DNA from: Candidatus Bathyarchaeia archaeon
Lineage (GTDB): Archaea > Thermoproteota > Bathyarchaeia > Bathyarchaeales > Bathycorpusculaceae
DNA length: 64,000 bases
Assembly (NCBI GenBank): GCA_030019335.1
Contig: JASEET010000002.1
Location: forward strand, 81,256 to 145,255
Direction: 5' to 3'
The position numbers and the translations under genes are program-made. The notes beneath the pieces were generated by a model that was not told where the DNA came from, did no database searches, and saw only the letters and a list, made by a program, of their open reading frames with translations. Numbering within the stretch: the stretch's first letter is position 1; every line of letters begins with the position of its first letter. This document shows positions 9,486-16,342 of this stretch, piece by piece.

Positions 9486-9850
9486 TCAACATCACGGAAA
9501 TGCGGATAGAAATCTTCTCTATCGTCAGAACCAGTGTCATGCTTGTACCTCTCATACTTGTATCCTGAAGAAACTACACCTATTCCAAAGAGACCATCAT
9601 TTGTGTTGTTAACAGCCACAAAGTCTCCAATGTCTAGAGCCAAGAACTTAGTGAAAGCATCGATTCCGCTTGCCTCATTATCATAGTTCTGCTCTCTGAT
9701 CAATGCTATAACTTCATCAAGGGATTTTCCGGTCAAATCATATTCATGTAACCAGCCAATTGCTATATAATCGCCATCGCGAAATTTGTTCCAAGCGTAT
9801 TCTTTCTTTCCTGGAACATGTGTTGGTGAGATCGTCATGAATTTGGGCAT
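9461..9850 (-). CDS. PUA/EVE-like reader domain protein, candidate restriction partner
   Basis: The 129 residues resemble the N-terminal PUA-superfamily domain found on Mrr/McrB-like modification-dependent nucleases: YAWNKFRDGDYIAIGW near 18-33, then a helix with SLDEVIALIRE, then DIGDFVAVNNTNDGLFGIG and a late aromatic strand DVEWKIF. Such domains bind modified bases. The gene ends inside the nuclease gene on the same strand; the overlap contains a run of six T in the sense strand. It starts close to a leader with no clear ribosome site. It is probably the recognition half of a two-gene system. The domain call is from pattern memory, without a search. Confidence 0.55.
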   Translation of the reverse strand: MPKFMTISPTHVPGKKEYAWNKFRDGDYIAIGWLHEYDLTGKSLDEVIALIREQNYDNEASGIDAFTKFLALDIGDFVAVNNTNDGLFGIGVVSSGYKYERYKHDTGSDDREDFYPHFRDVEWKIFSTR

Positions 9851-10293
9851 AATCGATTCCCTTTAAGATAGTTGGTCTGACAACTTTTTAAATTTCTGTT
9901 CTGGGACACATTATGACAACTCTCCCTACAATATCCCTATTCTTTCAGCATAGCGTATTTCTTGTTTGGTGACAAACCTTTTCTGAAACCTATCAACATT
10001 AGTCTTTCTGATACATTTTTTATTGATTTTCACAATTTCTTTTTGTTTTTTAGCATATCTTGTGTGTGAGGTTCAGCTAGATTCCCATAAGCCTCACTAT
10101 CCATGGCTTTCTTTTTATCGCTTCCATGATAGATCCTGCTAGTTTGCTATCTATCACATAACGTCAATAGCAACTGTGGTAAGGGCTTATTCTTTTTTCA
10201 GAAGGAAAAGCTAAGCCTTGCCATATTGCGCGACATATGTTTCTGTGGCTATGAGAGCTGTACGAGGCTTCCACTTCCCTCGGTCGTATCCCT
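9851..10293. other. Gap with only a short basic frame
   Basis: No full gene is seen. On the minus strand at about 9926-10070 an open frame without a start codon encodes a Lys/Arg-rich tail ending KRFVTKQEIRYAERIGIL. It may be a gene end left by decay. The rest is AT-rich and featureless, apart from the possible frameshifted tail of the neighbouring gene at 10211-10345. Confidence 0.3.
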
Positions 10294-10881
10294 CTATCTT
10301 TCTGAGTTTTCGAATCCCTTTATAGGTTCCGAAGGGTTTCCTTTGAAGATTCTTGATGATGCAAAATAGACGGGACTGTTCAATGCGTTGGGCCCTACAA
10401 ATGCATACGTACCCCATGCTAAAGACCGCGGTTGTAACTGAAACGACTTTTGTGGTCTCGGTTTGAGTCTGGTGAAGGCAGGCCATCTCAAGACAAGAAA
10501 GAATTGTGCAGTGTCAATACTCTTCCAGAGCCTCTGACCAGTTTGAGTAAATTTCGATTGAATAAGGATCGCTCGTTTCTCGATAACACAGTTTCCTCTC
10601 CTAATCTTAGAAACAAACAATAAGTCCGCCATCTCTTTTAGAGCTGGATTCTTCCATGGTGTGCTATGATAGAATGCTACGATGGGTGACTTGTCTATGC
10701 TTCTAGCTCTCGTTGTAAATGATTGCTGTCCATAACTGATCGAAATGTTCTGGAAAAATGATGATGTACGGTGAATGAAATCCAACTCATCAGACAGTTT
10801 GGGGTAACTTAAATTCAGATGACAATTCACAAGAATCTGTCTGATCATGCTTTTTAACTGGGGACTTACGTTCATAGGCAT
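10294..10881 (-). CDS. Unknown protein, probably frameshifted near its C-terminus
   Basis: The 195-residue frame includes IEKRAILIQSKFTQTG, SIDTAQFFLVLRWPAF and SLAWGTYAFVGPNALNSPVYF, which read like folded core strands of a nuclease-like or restriction-associated protein. I know no family for it. The frame ends soon after ASSRIFKGNP, while another minus frame (10211 to about 10345) continues with LRKIEGYDRGKWKPRTALIA, which looks like genuine protein. One frameshift near 10345 would join them into about 220 residues. The gene lies in the accessory island downstream of the reader/nuclease pair. Function is unassigned. Confidence 0.45.
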   Translation of the reverse strand: MPMNVSPQLKSMIRQILVNCHLNLSYPKLSDELDFIHRTSSFFQNISISYGQQSFTTRARSIDKSPIVAFYHSTPWKNPALKEMADLLFVSKIRRGNCVIEKRAILIQSKFTQTGQRLWKSIDTAQFFLVLRWPAFTRLKPRPQKSFQLQPRSLAWGTYAFVGPNALNSPVYFASSRIFKGNPSEPIKGFENSER

Positions 10882-11208
10882 ATAATTGTCTAATATTGGG
10901 ATTTAAGGTTATTATTGTTAATCAAGAACAAAACTTCATGGACAAATGACTTATTAAGGGTTCAAACGTGGGCTCTAACCTATACGACCCCACCACAGTG
11001 AATGCGCACTTTAGTAGTTCTAGCACAAAAAGGGGGTTTTGGTATAAATTACAGTCTGGGAACGGTAACTCCCGGGCTACCAACAAACCCGTATTCCAAA
11101 ATTCTTTGTCAAAAATCAGCGTTATAGGTCAGATCCTTAGTTGATCATCTTCCATCGTTGCTAAGAATACACGCTAGAAGTTCCATTGCGCTGCGTTGCA
11201 AACAAAGT
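10882..11208. other. Intergenic stretch with degenerate repeat copies
   Basis: No reading frame is convincing. The segment around 10957-11003 has GGGTTCAAAC and TCTAACCTATACG, related to the island's palindromic repeat. A clearer degenerate copy lies at 11041-11108 and is listed separately. Confidence 0.35.
11041..11108 (+). repeat. Degenerate copy of the island palindromic repeat (copy E)
   Basis: Shares the core CCCGGGCTACCA at 11071-11082 and AAACCC just after it with the complete copies at 14754 and 15118. The right arm CCAAAATTCTTTG resembles their GTTTAAATTCTCGG. The left arm is poorly kept and the right half is shortened by several bases. Confidence 0.4.
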
Positions 11209-12075
11209 TCAATATTTCTTGCAAATTATCATGAAATGCTGACTGACGTCAACTACGCTTGAATGTGTGCAAGTCCTTAAGTGGATTTCTTGCCAGTTCT
11301 TCCAAGCCTTTGGATACTTCTTGAAGAGTCTATTCGTTTCCTTTTGATGGAGAGTTGCAAGTCCTTCCAGACCGACCATTTCCAAAATTTTCACATTTCT
11401 CTTTCGAAAGGATCCCTCTAACTCTTCACGTAAGTAAAAATGGCAGGGTGCAAAACTGCGCTTCTTACCTGTGTACCATCTTGTGTAAATGCCACGACCG
11501 CCATAGTAAGCCCCAGTATCGCAGATTTTTTGGTAAAGCCCATCATTTTCCATTTCTTTAGGCCAATAAATTAAAGCACAAACCAAGGTCGCTAATCTTC
11601 CAATCACAGATACAAAGATTGGAGCATTCTTCTTTGCAACTCTGAGTAACTCGTCAATTGCCTTTTCTCTTCGCTTTCCATTTACAATATGAGACAATGT
11701 CCCACCTAAACATAACACAACATCGAATGTATTGCTGTCAAACACAGAGAGATCGTCAATAGAACCTTGTAATACTTGTTTCACTCTGTCCTCAACTCCT
11801 GCCTTCTTCATTTGTTTTCTTGCAATCTCCAACAATTCAGGTGTTAGATCAAGTAAGACAACATCATATCCCAATTTTGCTAATTCAATTGCATATCTGC
11901 CAGGTCCTCCACCGGCATCCAATACTAACCCTTCAAACGGTGAATGTTTTTTGAAGAAGTGCATAGTCGTTTCAAACTCCAGCCGATGATAAGGGTCTCT
12001 AACAAGCCTTCTCCATTCTTTTACACCTATCTCAGAATAATATTTTCTTACCAATCGCTTGGTCGTAAGAAACAC
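11209..12075 (-). CDS. Class I SAM-dependent methyltransferase
   Basis: The Rossmann methyltransferase core is clear: motif I LVLDAGGGPGRYAIEL near 50-65, an acidic end of strand 2 (VVLLDLTPE), then FDVVLCLGGTLSHI as motif IV. The 288-residue length and the insertion after motif IV (YWPKEMENDG, GAYYGGRGIYTRW) suggest a small-molecule methyltransferase. The substrate is unknown. It stands alone on the minus strand inside the accessory island, with repeat copies on both sides. The start ATG follows GGGAGGTG by several bases. Not a DNA methyltransferase: no NPPY-type motif is present. Confidence 0.82.
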   Translation of the reverse strand: MFLTTKRLVRKYYSEIGVKEWRRLVRDPYHRLEFETTMHFFKKHSPFEGLVLDAGGGPGRYAIELAKLGYDVVLLDLTPELLEIARKQMKKAGVEDRVKQVLQGSIDDLSVFDSNTFDVVLCLGGTLSHIVNGKRREKAIDELLRVAKKNAPIFVSVIGRLATLVCALIYWPKEMENDGLYQKICDTGAYYGGRGIYTRWYTGKKRSFAPCHFYLREELEGSFRKRNVKILEMVGLEGLATLHQKETNRLFKKYPKAWKNWQEIHLRTCTHSSVVDVSQHFMIICKKY

Positions 12076-12262
12076 CTCCCTATGATATTTTCACAAGCTC
12101 ACTTTTAAGTTGCATGCGTAAGTCTTTTAGGAAAAGTTTTTCGGCTTAGTCATTTATTTTGCAAGCCCAATCTTTGAAGCTATCTTGACCATCACTCAAA
12201 ATCTTATTTGGGTTCATTTTTGGGTATATTTTTCTAAACAGGTAAATAATTCTGTCATAACT

Positions 12263-12340
12263 CCGATATTTTAAACCGATATTCGAACCTATTTACTTTT
12301 GGCGGGCCCGAGTAGGTTCAAATCCCCGTTTAAATTCTCC
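12263..12340 (+). repeat. Palindromic repeat, copy A (78 bp)
   Basis: Two pairs of inverted boxes surround a loop. The outer boxes are GATATTTTAAAC and GTTTAAATTCTC. The inner boxes are ATTCGAACCTA and TAGGTTCAAAT, which match at ten of eleven positions. The loop is about 20 bases and contains GGCGGGCCCG. Size and outer box are shared with copies B and C. Confidence 0.6.
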
Positions 12341-12388
12341 ATGTTGAGCTTACTTATATTACGATGCTACCAGCAATAATCCTTTCCG

Positions 12389-12419
12389 TCACCCCGGGGT
12401 TCGAATCCCATCCCCTGCA
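12389..12419 (+). repeat. tRNA 3'-end-like fragment
   Basis: GGGGTTCGAATCCC at 12396-12409 has a T-loop consensus and is followed by ATCCCCTGCAC, which looks like an acceptor 3' strand. No matching 5' half lies upstream. It may be a tRNA remnant, an attachment-site scar, or a decayed relative of the neighbouring palindrome. Confidence 0.35.
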
Positions 12420-12513
12420 CTAAGATTAACGGTTGACGTTTAAATTTTCGGCTTTCATATTCCTTATGAATTCCTCATCGCAAATGAAAAATAGGAGTTA
12501 GCTTATTAAAAAC

Positions 12514-13605
12514 ATGGTGATACAATTGCCCATGGAGAAGTTGATGAGAGAGACTGCTCGTGCCATAGTGACCAACATAGCATGTTTGAAGGAAAAGTTC
12601 AATGTGCTCGTTATATGCGGCATTCATAACAAAACTTTGGCTGAACATATAACGCTGGAATCTTATGCGGTGGAAGCGTATCCTCACTTGTGGGTGTTTG
12701 ACGAAAAGTTCTTTCTCAAACATGCAAAAATTCTTTCCGAAAACACAATCGCCACTCTTCCAGAGCACCTGCGTTCTCTCTTGGAAAATTCAAATGTAAT
12801 AATATGGCTTAGTCAGTTTGACGATTTAGATAAGTTTCCAACAAATATTAGAAAAGCAATAGTTTCTTTTTGGGATTATGTTTACGAGACTATACGGGCT
12901 AAACCTCGTTTGTCTATAAATTTGCTCTCCGCTAGATGCGTAGAAGACATGGGCATAGACTATGAACAGTATCTTAAATCATTCATCAAAGCTGCTAATG
13001 TTGATTATAGCAAGCTTCGAAGAGTTGGGAACGCATTTGCCTCTAAGCTTGATAGAAAGAAACTAGTTCATGTTTATGACGCGAAAGGCACTGATTTGAC
13101 CTTCAGCATTGATAAACGATATATTGGAGTAGAAGTCGGGACCTTAGAAGACTGTTTTTCGAGCGGAAAAGAATGCGAAATAGAGGTTCCAGGAGGAGAA
13201 GTTTATGTGGCTCCCATAGAAACTTCAGCAAACGGTGTACTTGCTGTGGAAGAGTTCAGAGACTTTAAAATTAAAAACCTTAAGCTTTATTTTAGCGAGG
13301 GAAAAATCGTTAGTTTCAAAGCTGAAAAAGGAAGTGATGTGTTTGGAAATTTGTTGGATAAGGCTGAAGGCGATAAGGATAGGATAGCTGAATTTGGTAT
13401 TGGAATAAATTATGGCATGAAGCTTACGGGTTATAGAATATACGATGAAAAAGCCCTTGGCACAGCCCACATAGCCATAGGCAACAATGTTCACCTTGGT
13501 GGAGTAAACAAAGCGTCGATACACTGGGATTTTGTCCTGCATAGTCCCTACATAGAAGTTGACGATGTACTTCTAATGAAAAAGGGGAAACTTATTTGTA
13601 AGTAG
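12514..13605 (+). CDS. M29-family aminopeptidase-like metallopeptidase
   Basis: The 363 residues follow the thermophilic aminopeptidase M29 pattern. The N-terminal half is a variable alpha/beta domain. The C-terminal half carries the metal-site motifs: EIEVPGGEVYVAPIE, then a glutamate in AEFGIGIN, GTAHIAIGNN and SIHWDFV near the end. Likely a cytosolic metal-dependent peptidase that removes N-terminal residues. An internal ATG at 12532, ten bases after GGTGAT, is an equally good start. It lies in the accessory island with palindromic repeats before and after it. Distant members of the family may have lost activity, but the visible ligands are kept. Confidence 0.82.
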   Translation: MVIQLPMEKLMRETARAIVTNIACLKEKFNVLVICGIHNKTLAEHITLESYAVEAYPHLWVFDEKFFLKHAKILSENTIATLPEHLRSLLENSNVIIWLSQFDDLDKFPTNIRKAIVSFWDYVYETIRAKPRLSINLLSARCVEDMGIDYEQYLKSFIKAANVDYSKLRRVGNAFASKLDRKKLVHVYDAKGTDLTFSIDKRYIGVEVGTLEDCFSSGKECEIEVPGGEVYVAPIETSANGVLAVEEFRDFKIKNLKLYFSEGKIVSFKAEKGSDVFGNLLDKAEGDKDRIAEFGIGINYGMKLTGYRIYDEKALGTAHIAIGNNVHLGGVNKASIHWDFVLHSPYIEVDDVLLMKKGKLICK

Positions 13606-13631
13606 ATGCAAGGCACTCGCTAGAATTACAA

Positions 13632-13668
13632 TATTCCGAGAATTTAAATCGAGTTTTAAACCTAACCC
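13632..13668 (+). repeat. Half copy of the palindromic repeat (copy F)
   Basis: ATTCCGAGAATTTAAATC followed by GTTTTAAACCTAACC matches the left arms of copies A, B and C. No clear right arm follows, so this is a half or decayed copy. It starts about 25 bases after the aminopeptidase stop. Confidence 0.45.
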
Positions 13669-13771
13669 CCCGCACTGCGATCAGAGATTTGAGTTTAGCC
13701 GTCTTTTTGGCGTTAATCTTTCGCTTTCAAGATTATATAGTGCCAATCTCGTTATGATGAAGTGAAGACGC

Positions 13772-14731
13772 ATGAGATCGGTGTCAAAGGTAAAAGTGAA
13801 TAGGTTTCCTCCATATCGAGGCCTAGAATGGAATAGAAAGGTAAGTAATCCCGATAATCCGAATTTTTGGAAATATGGTGTAACCGACCTTATTTTTCTG
13901 GATTTTACCAGGAACAAAAAGTTAGTGCTTGATCTTGGTTGCGGAACGGGCGGCGCCTCCTTTTTCTTAGCAGAACACGGGGAGGCAGAGTGGATTGTTG
14001 GTGTAGACTTAGTAAGTGACATGATTAAGGTGGCAAAAACGAACGCAATTAACAAGGGGGTGGACCGAAAGATGTCTTTCCTAATTTGCGATGGACGACA
14101 CTTACCTTTCAAAGCGTCATGTTTCGAGGCTTTAATATCGAGAGGAGACGTATTTTGTTTTTTGGTTCCCTTGAAAAGAACTGTTCAAGAGCTAAAGAGG
14201 GTTTTGAAGTCTAAGGGGATTATAGTCTTGGAAATGGACAATCGGGTGGATTGGAAACCAGGCACTATAATTTCAACAAGCTTTCGAAAGACTCTTGACG
14301 GAGAAATTGCTTACGTTGTAGAGGTATTTACAACTAAACGAAATCATAAAGCTACTTCCTACATCTTAGACCCGAACGGTAAAATTGCCAAGGGCGTCAT
14401 GAATGACTCGGAGTTTAGGGAAAAGGGCTGCAAATCATTGAAGTATCCTCTTCAACAGATTAAAGAAGAAACTCTTGAAATAAAGCATGGAGTCCCAACA
14501 CATTGGCCCACAGCGAAAGAACTGTTTACCATATTCAAGGGAAGTGGTTTCACTGAAGTAATGGTGATGGGCGATGGTTTGCTAATGAAGTTACTTCTTG
14601 ACGGTGATGAAACAATTATAAAGGCCATGAAAAGAGACCCACAGTTATTTTTCGAGATTGAAAAAAGGCTTGTTCGATACGTAAATCCTGAAAAGGCTCC
14701 AACGCTCATCTTACGAGCCCCTGCGCCTTAA
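13772..14731 (+). CDS. Class I SAM-dependent methyltransferase
   Basis: The N-terminal half has the SAM-binding core: motif I LVLDLGCGTGGASFF near 51-65, acidic strand 2 (WIVGVDLVSDMI), then CDGRHLPFKASCFEALISRG for motifs III-IV, typical of Methyltransf_11 (UbiE/MenG-like) enzymes. About 150 further residues form an unassigned C-terminal domain with HWPTAKELFTIF. The substrate is unknown. No sequence resemblance beyond the fold links it to the methyltransferase at 11209-12075. The gene sits between repeat copies F and B inside the accessory island. The start ATG is preceded by GTGAAG. Confidence 0.8.
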   Translation: MRSVSKVKVNRFPPYRGLEWNRKVSNPDNPNFWKYGVTDLIFLDFTRNKKLVLDLGCGTGGASFFLAEHGEAEWIVGVDLVSDMIKVAKTNAINKGVDRKMSFLICDGRHLPFKASCFEALISRGDVFCFLVPLKRTVQELKRVLKSKGIIVLEMDNRVDWKPGTIISTSFRKTLDGEIAYVVEVFTTKRNHKATSYILDPNGKIAKGVMNDSEFREKGCKSLKYPLQQIKEETLEIKHGVPTHWPTAKELFTIFKGSGFTEVMVMGDGLLMKLLLDGDETIIKAMKRDPQLFFEIEKRLVRYVNPEKAPTLILRAPAP

Positions 14732-14753
14732 AACACTGAACTGCTCCAAAATT

Positions 14754-14829
14754 CCGATATTTTAAACCGATGTTTAAACCTATCCCGGGCTACCATGAAC
14801 CCTAGTCAGGGTATTGTTCAAACTCTCGG
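14754..14829 (+). repeat. Palindromic repeat, copy B (76 bp)
   Basis: Begins CCGATATTTTAAACC and ends GTTCAAACTCTCGG, giving imperfect inverted arms. The centre has AACCTATCCCGGGCTACCA and a small internal hairpin CCCT-AGTC-AGGG. It begins 22 bases after the methyltransferase stop. The core is shared with copies C and E. Confidence 0.6.
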
Positions 14830-14871
14830 CTTTACTGTGTCAACTACAATACTCGAAGCGAAAATCCTTCA

Positions 14872-15129
14872 TTGTCTTCTCCGTTGAAAGATAAGCCGTT
14901 TGGGCTTTTTACTAATTCGTCCTCGGACGCCTACAGCGCCGTGCCACTACAAGAGCATCTGGAAAAGTTCTGCTTGTGGTTACAAATGAAACCCATGACA
15001 ATAGAAAAATGGCCCTTTAGAGGGGTGCATGGACAATTTCCCGTCGCAGAGGATTCACGAGCCCTGGAACTCGCAAGAACGCTTGGAAAAAATGTAGCAG
15101 AGTGTGTATGCAAAACCCCGATAATTTAA
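14872..15129 (+). pseudogene. C-terminal fragment of a flavodoxin-like/NAD(P)H reductase protein
   Basis: About 75 residues resemble the end of flavodoxin-fold proteins: KDKPFGLFTNSSSDAYSAV, then LEKFCLWLQMKP, WPFRGV and EDSRALELARTLGKNVAEC. The N-terminal FMN-binding loop is missing, and no proper start precedes it. The open frame runs upstream into repeat copy B, and its stop lies inside repeat copy C. It is therefore a truncated gene piece held between two repeats. The fold call is moderate. Confidence 0.55.
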
Positions 15130-15194
15130 ACCTGATGTCTGAACCTATCCTGGGCTACCACAAACCGTGGACAGGTCGAGGTTTAAATTCTCGG
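15118..15194 (+). repeat. Palindromic repeat, copy C (77 bp)
   Basis: The clearest member. The outer arms are CCGATAATTTAAACCT and AGGTTTAAATTCTCGG, with one mismatched position in sixteen. The inner arms are GAACCTATCC and GGACAGGTC. The loop contains GGGCTACCA and a short CCAC/GTGG stem. The right side reads like a tRNA variable loop plus T arm. The stop codon of the flavodoxin fragment lies inside it. Confidence 0.65.
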
Positions 15195-15234
15195 AATTTT
15201 CAGAGCCTCTTTTGCAGACCCATGAAAGGCTGTC

Positions 15235-15809
15235 CTATTTCTGTTTATTCTCCAGACTATGGCTGCTGTAGTGTTGCTTAATTTGTGAAGCTTGGTTTGT
15301 TAGTATTTTTGGTTCTTTCCATTCTTCTCTAAGAATACTGTAAAGGAAATGGCCTCTGTAGTTTCCTTTGGCATAAAAATATTTTCGCATTGTTCCTTCT
15401 TTTACGAACCCAACTTTTTCCAAAGCTTTTTGAGACGCCACGTTTCTGACGTCTGTTGTTACTTGGATTCTAACAACATTTTTTTGTGAGAAATAAATGG
15501 TCTACCATCAGTTGAATAGCTTCTGTTCCATAGCCTTTTCCTCTTTCGCTCGGAATCAAGGCAAAACTATCTCCATCGTTCTGCTTATCATCCAACTGGC
15601 GATATGCCCAATTTTGACTCCATCCTTCTTCTCAATTATGTAGAAAATCGTATTCTCAAGCATAATTTTTCAAGTTCTGGTAGGGTTTTTGTCATCACAT
15701 CTTGGTATTCGCCCATGTACTGCGTATCGCCCCACCATCCCGTAATTAAGAAGACATCATCTTTCTCAGCAATCCTCAAATTGACATTCTTACCTTCAAG
15801 CAATTTCAT
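15235..15809 (-). pseudogene. GNAT N-acetyltransferase, broken by several frameshifts
   Basis: Pieces of one RimJ/RimL-type acetyltransferase are spread over three or more frames. The start is MKLLEGKNVNLRIAEKDDV. NTIFYIIEKKDGVKIGHIAS follows, then LIPSERGKGYGTEAIQLMVD (the acetyl-CoA loop R/QxxGxG/A), then NVASQKALEKVGFVKEGTMR and a C-terminal end. The order is right and only the frame changes, so this was a full gene of about 185 codons. Either a decayed gene or an error-rich assembly. It lies at the right side of the accessory island next to tRNA-Leu. Confidence 0.75.
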
Positions 15810-15870
15810 TCACTAACTCTAATGGTTAAGTCGGTTCAGCTATAACTTTTCCGCAAAATCAACATAATGG

Positions 15871-15955
15871 TGCGGGGGGTGGGATTTGAACCCACGAAGG
15901 CCTACGCCATGGGGACCTGAACCCCACCCCTTAGACCTAGCTCGGGTACCCCCGC
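15871..15955 (-). tRNA. tRNA-Leu (CAG anticodon)
   Basis: An 85-base class II tRNA. The acceptor stem begins GCGGGGG and closes with CCCCCGC. The anticodon stem TGGGG/CCCCA holds loop TTCAGGT, giving CAG. A long variable arm TGGCGTAGGCCTTC follows, and the T arm is GTGGG-TTCAAAT-CCCAC. The discriminator is A, with no encoded CCA and no intron. It borders the accessory island on the right. Confidence 0.95.
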
Positions 15956-16137
15956 TCCGAGAACCTTAATAAAACTCTTTGAATTAACTTTTTTGTTGTC
16001 GTTCAATCGAATCTGCTTAGCTTCTAACTTGAAAACTGCGCCTTTGGTCAGGCTCGGCAACCTCCGCAATTATGGAAATACTTAAAGAAAAGGTTTAAGA
16101 GTTACTGTATGCTTTTGAATAAAAATGGTGTATTTGA

Positions 16138-16299
16138 ATGCCGACTCATGGTTCGCTTGCTAAGGCTGGAAAGGTTAGATCTCAAACTCCTAAACTGCAG
16201 TCTACACCAAAAAAGAAGCCGGTGCCTAGATCTAGAAATAGGCGGAACTATGAGAAGAGGATAGCTCTGCAGAGAAAGCCTGGACAGAACCGGCTCTAA
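16138..16299 (+). CDS. rps30e: Small-subunit ribosomal protein eS30
   Basis: A 53-residue, very basic protein starting [18 protein letters not shown], the hallmark of eS30, which inserts near the decoding centre of the small subunit. The rest is [17 protein letters not shown] and a short tail ending NRL. The length is normal for archaeal eS30. It has its own leader with an AAGGTTTAAG box about 45 bases upstream. The first 20 residues alone make the call secure. Confidence 0.93.
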   Translation: MPTHGSLAKAGKVRSQTPKLQSTPKKKPVPRSRNRRNYEKRIALQRKPGQNRL

Positions 16300-16342
16300 A
16301 TGACTTTAAAGTTTTTATTTTTATTATTATACACTAGTAAAC

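Larger units (their letters stand above)
12076..12513. other. Gene-free stretch carrying repeat copy A and a tRNA-3'-like piece
   Basis: No coding frame is supported. The stretch holds the promoter side of the methyltransferase gene, the palindrome at 12263-12340, a T-arm-like piece near 12389-12419 and an AT-rich leader before the aminopeptidase gene. Confidence 0.4.

Noticed and set aside
12263..15194. Integron attC sites and a cassette array
   Set aside because: The palindromes follow gene ends and have paired inner and outer boxes, but the GTTRRRY core is absent, the loop is conserved and no integron integrase is in view.
12263..15194. CRISPR array
   Set aside because: The copies are hundreds of bases apart, imperfect, and no cas gene is present. 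No array with regular spacing exists anywhere in the window.
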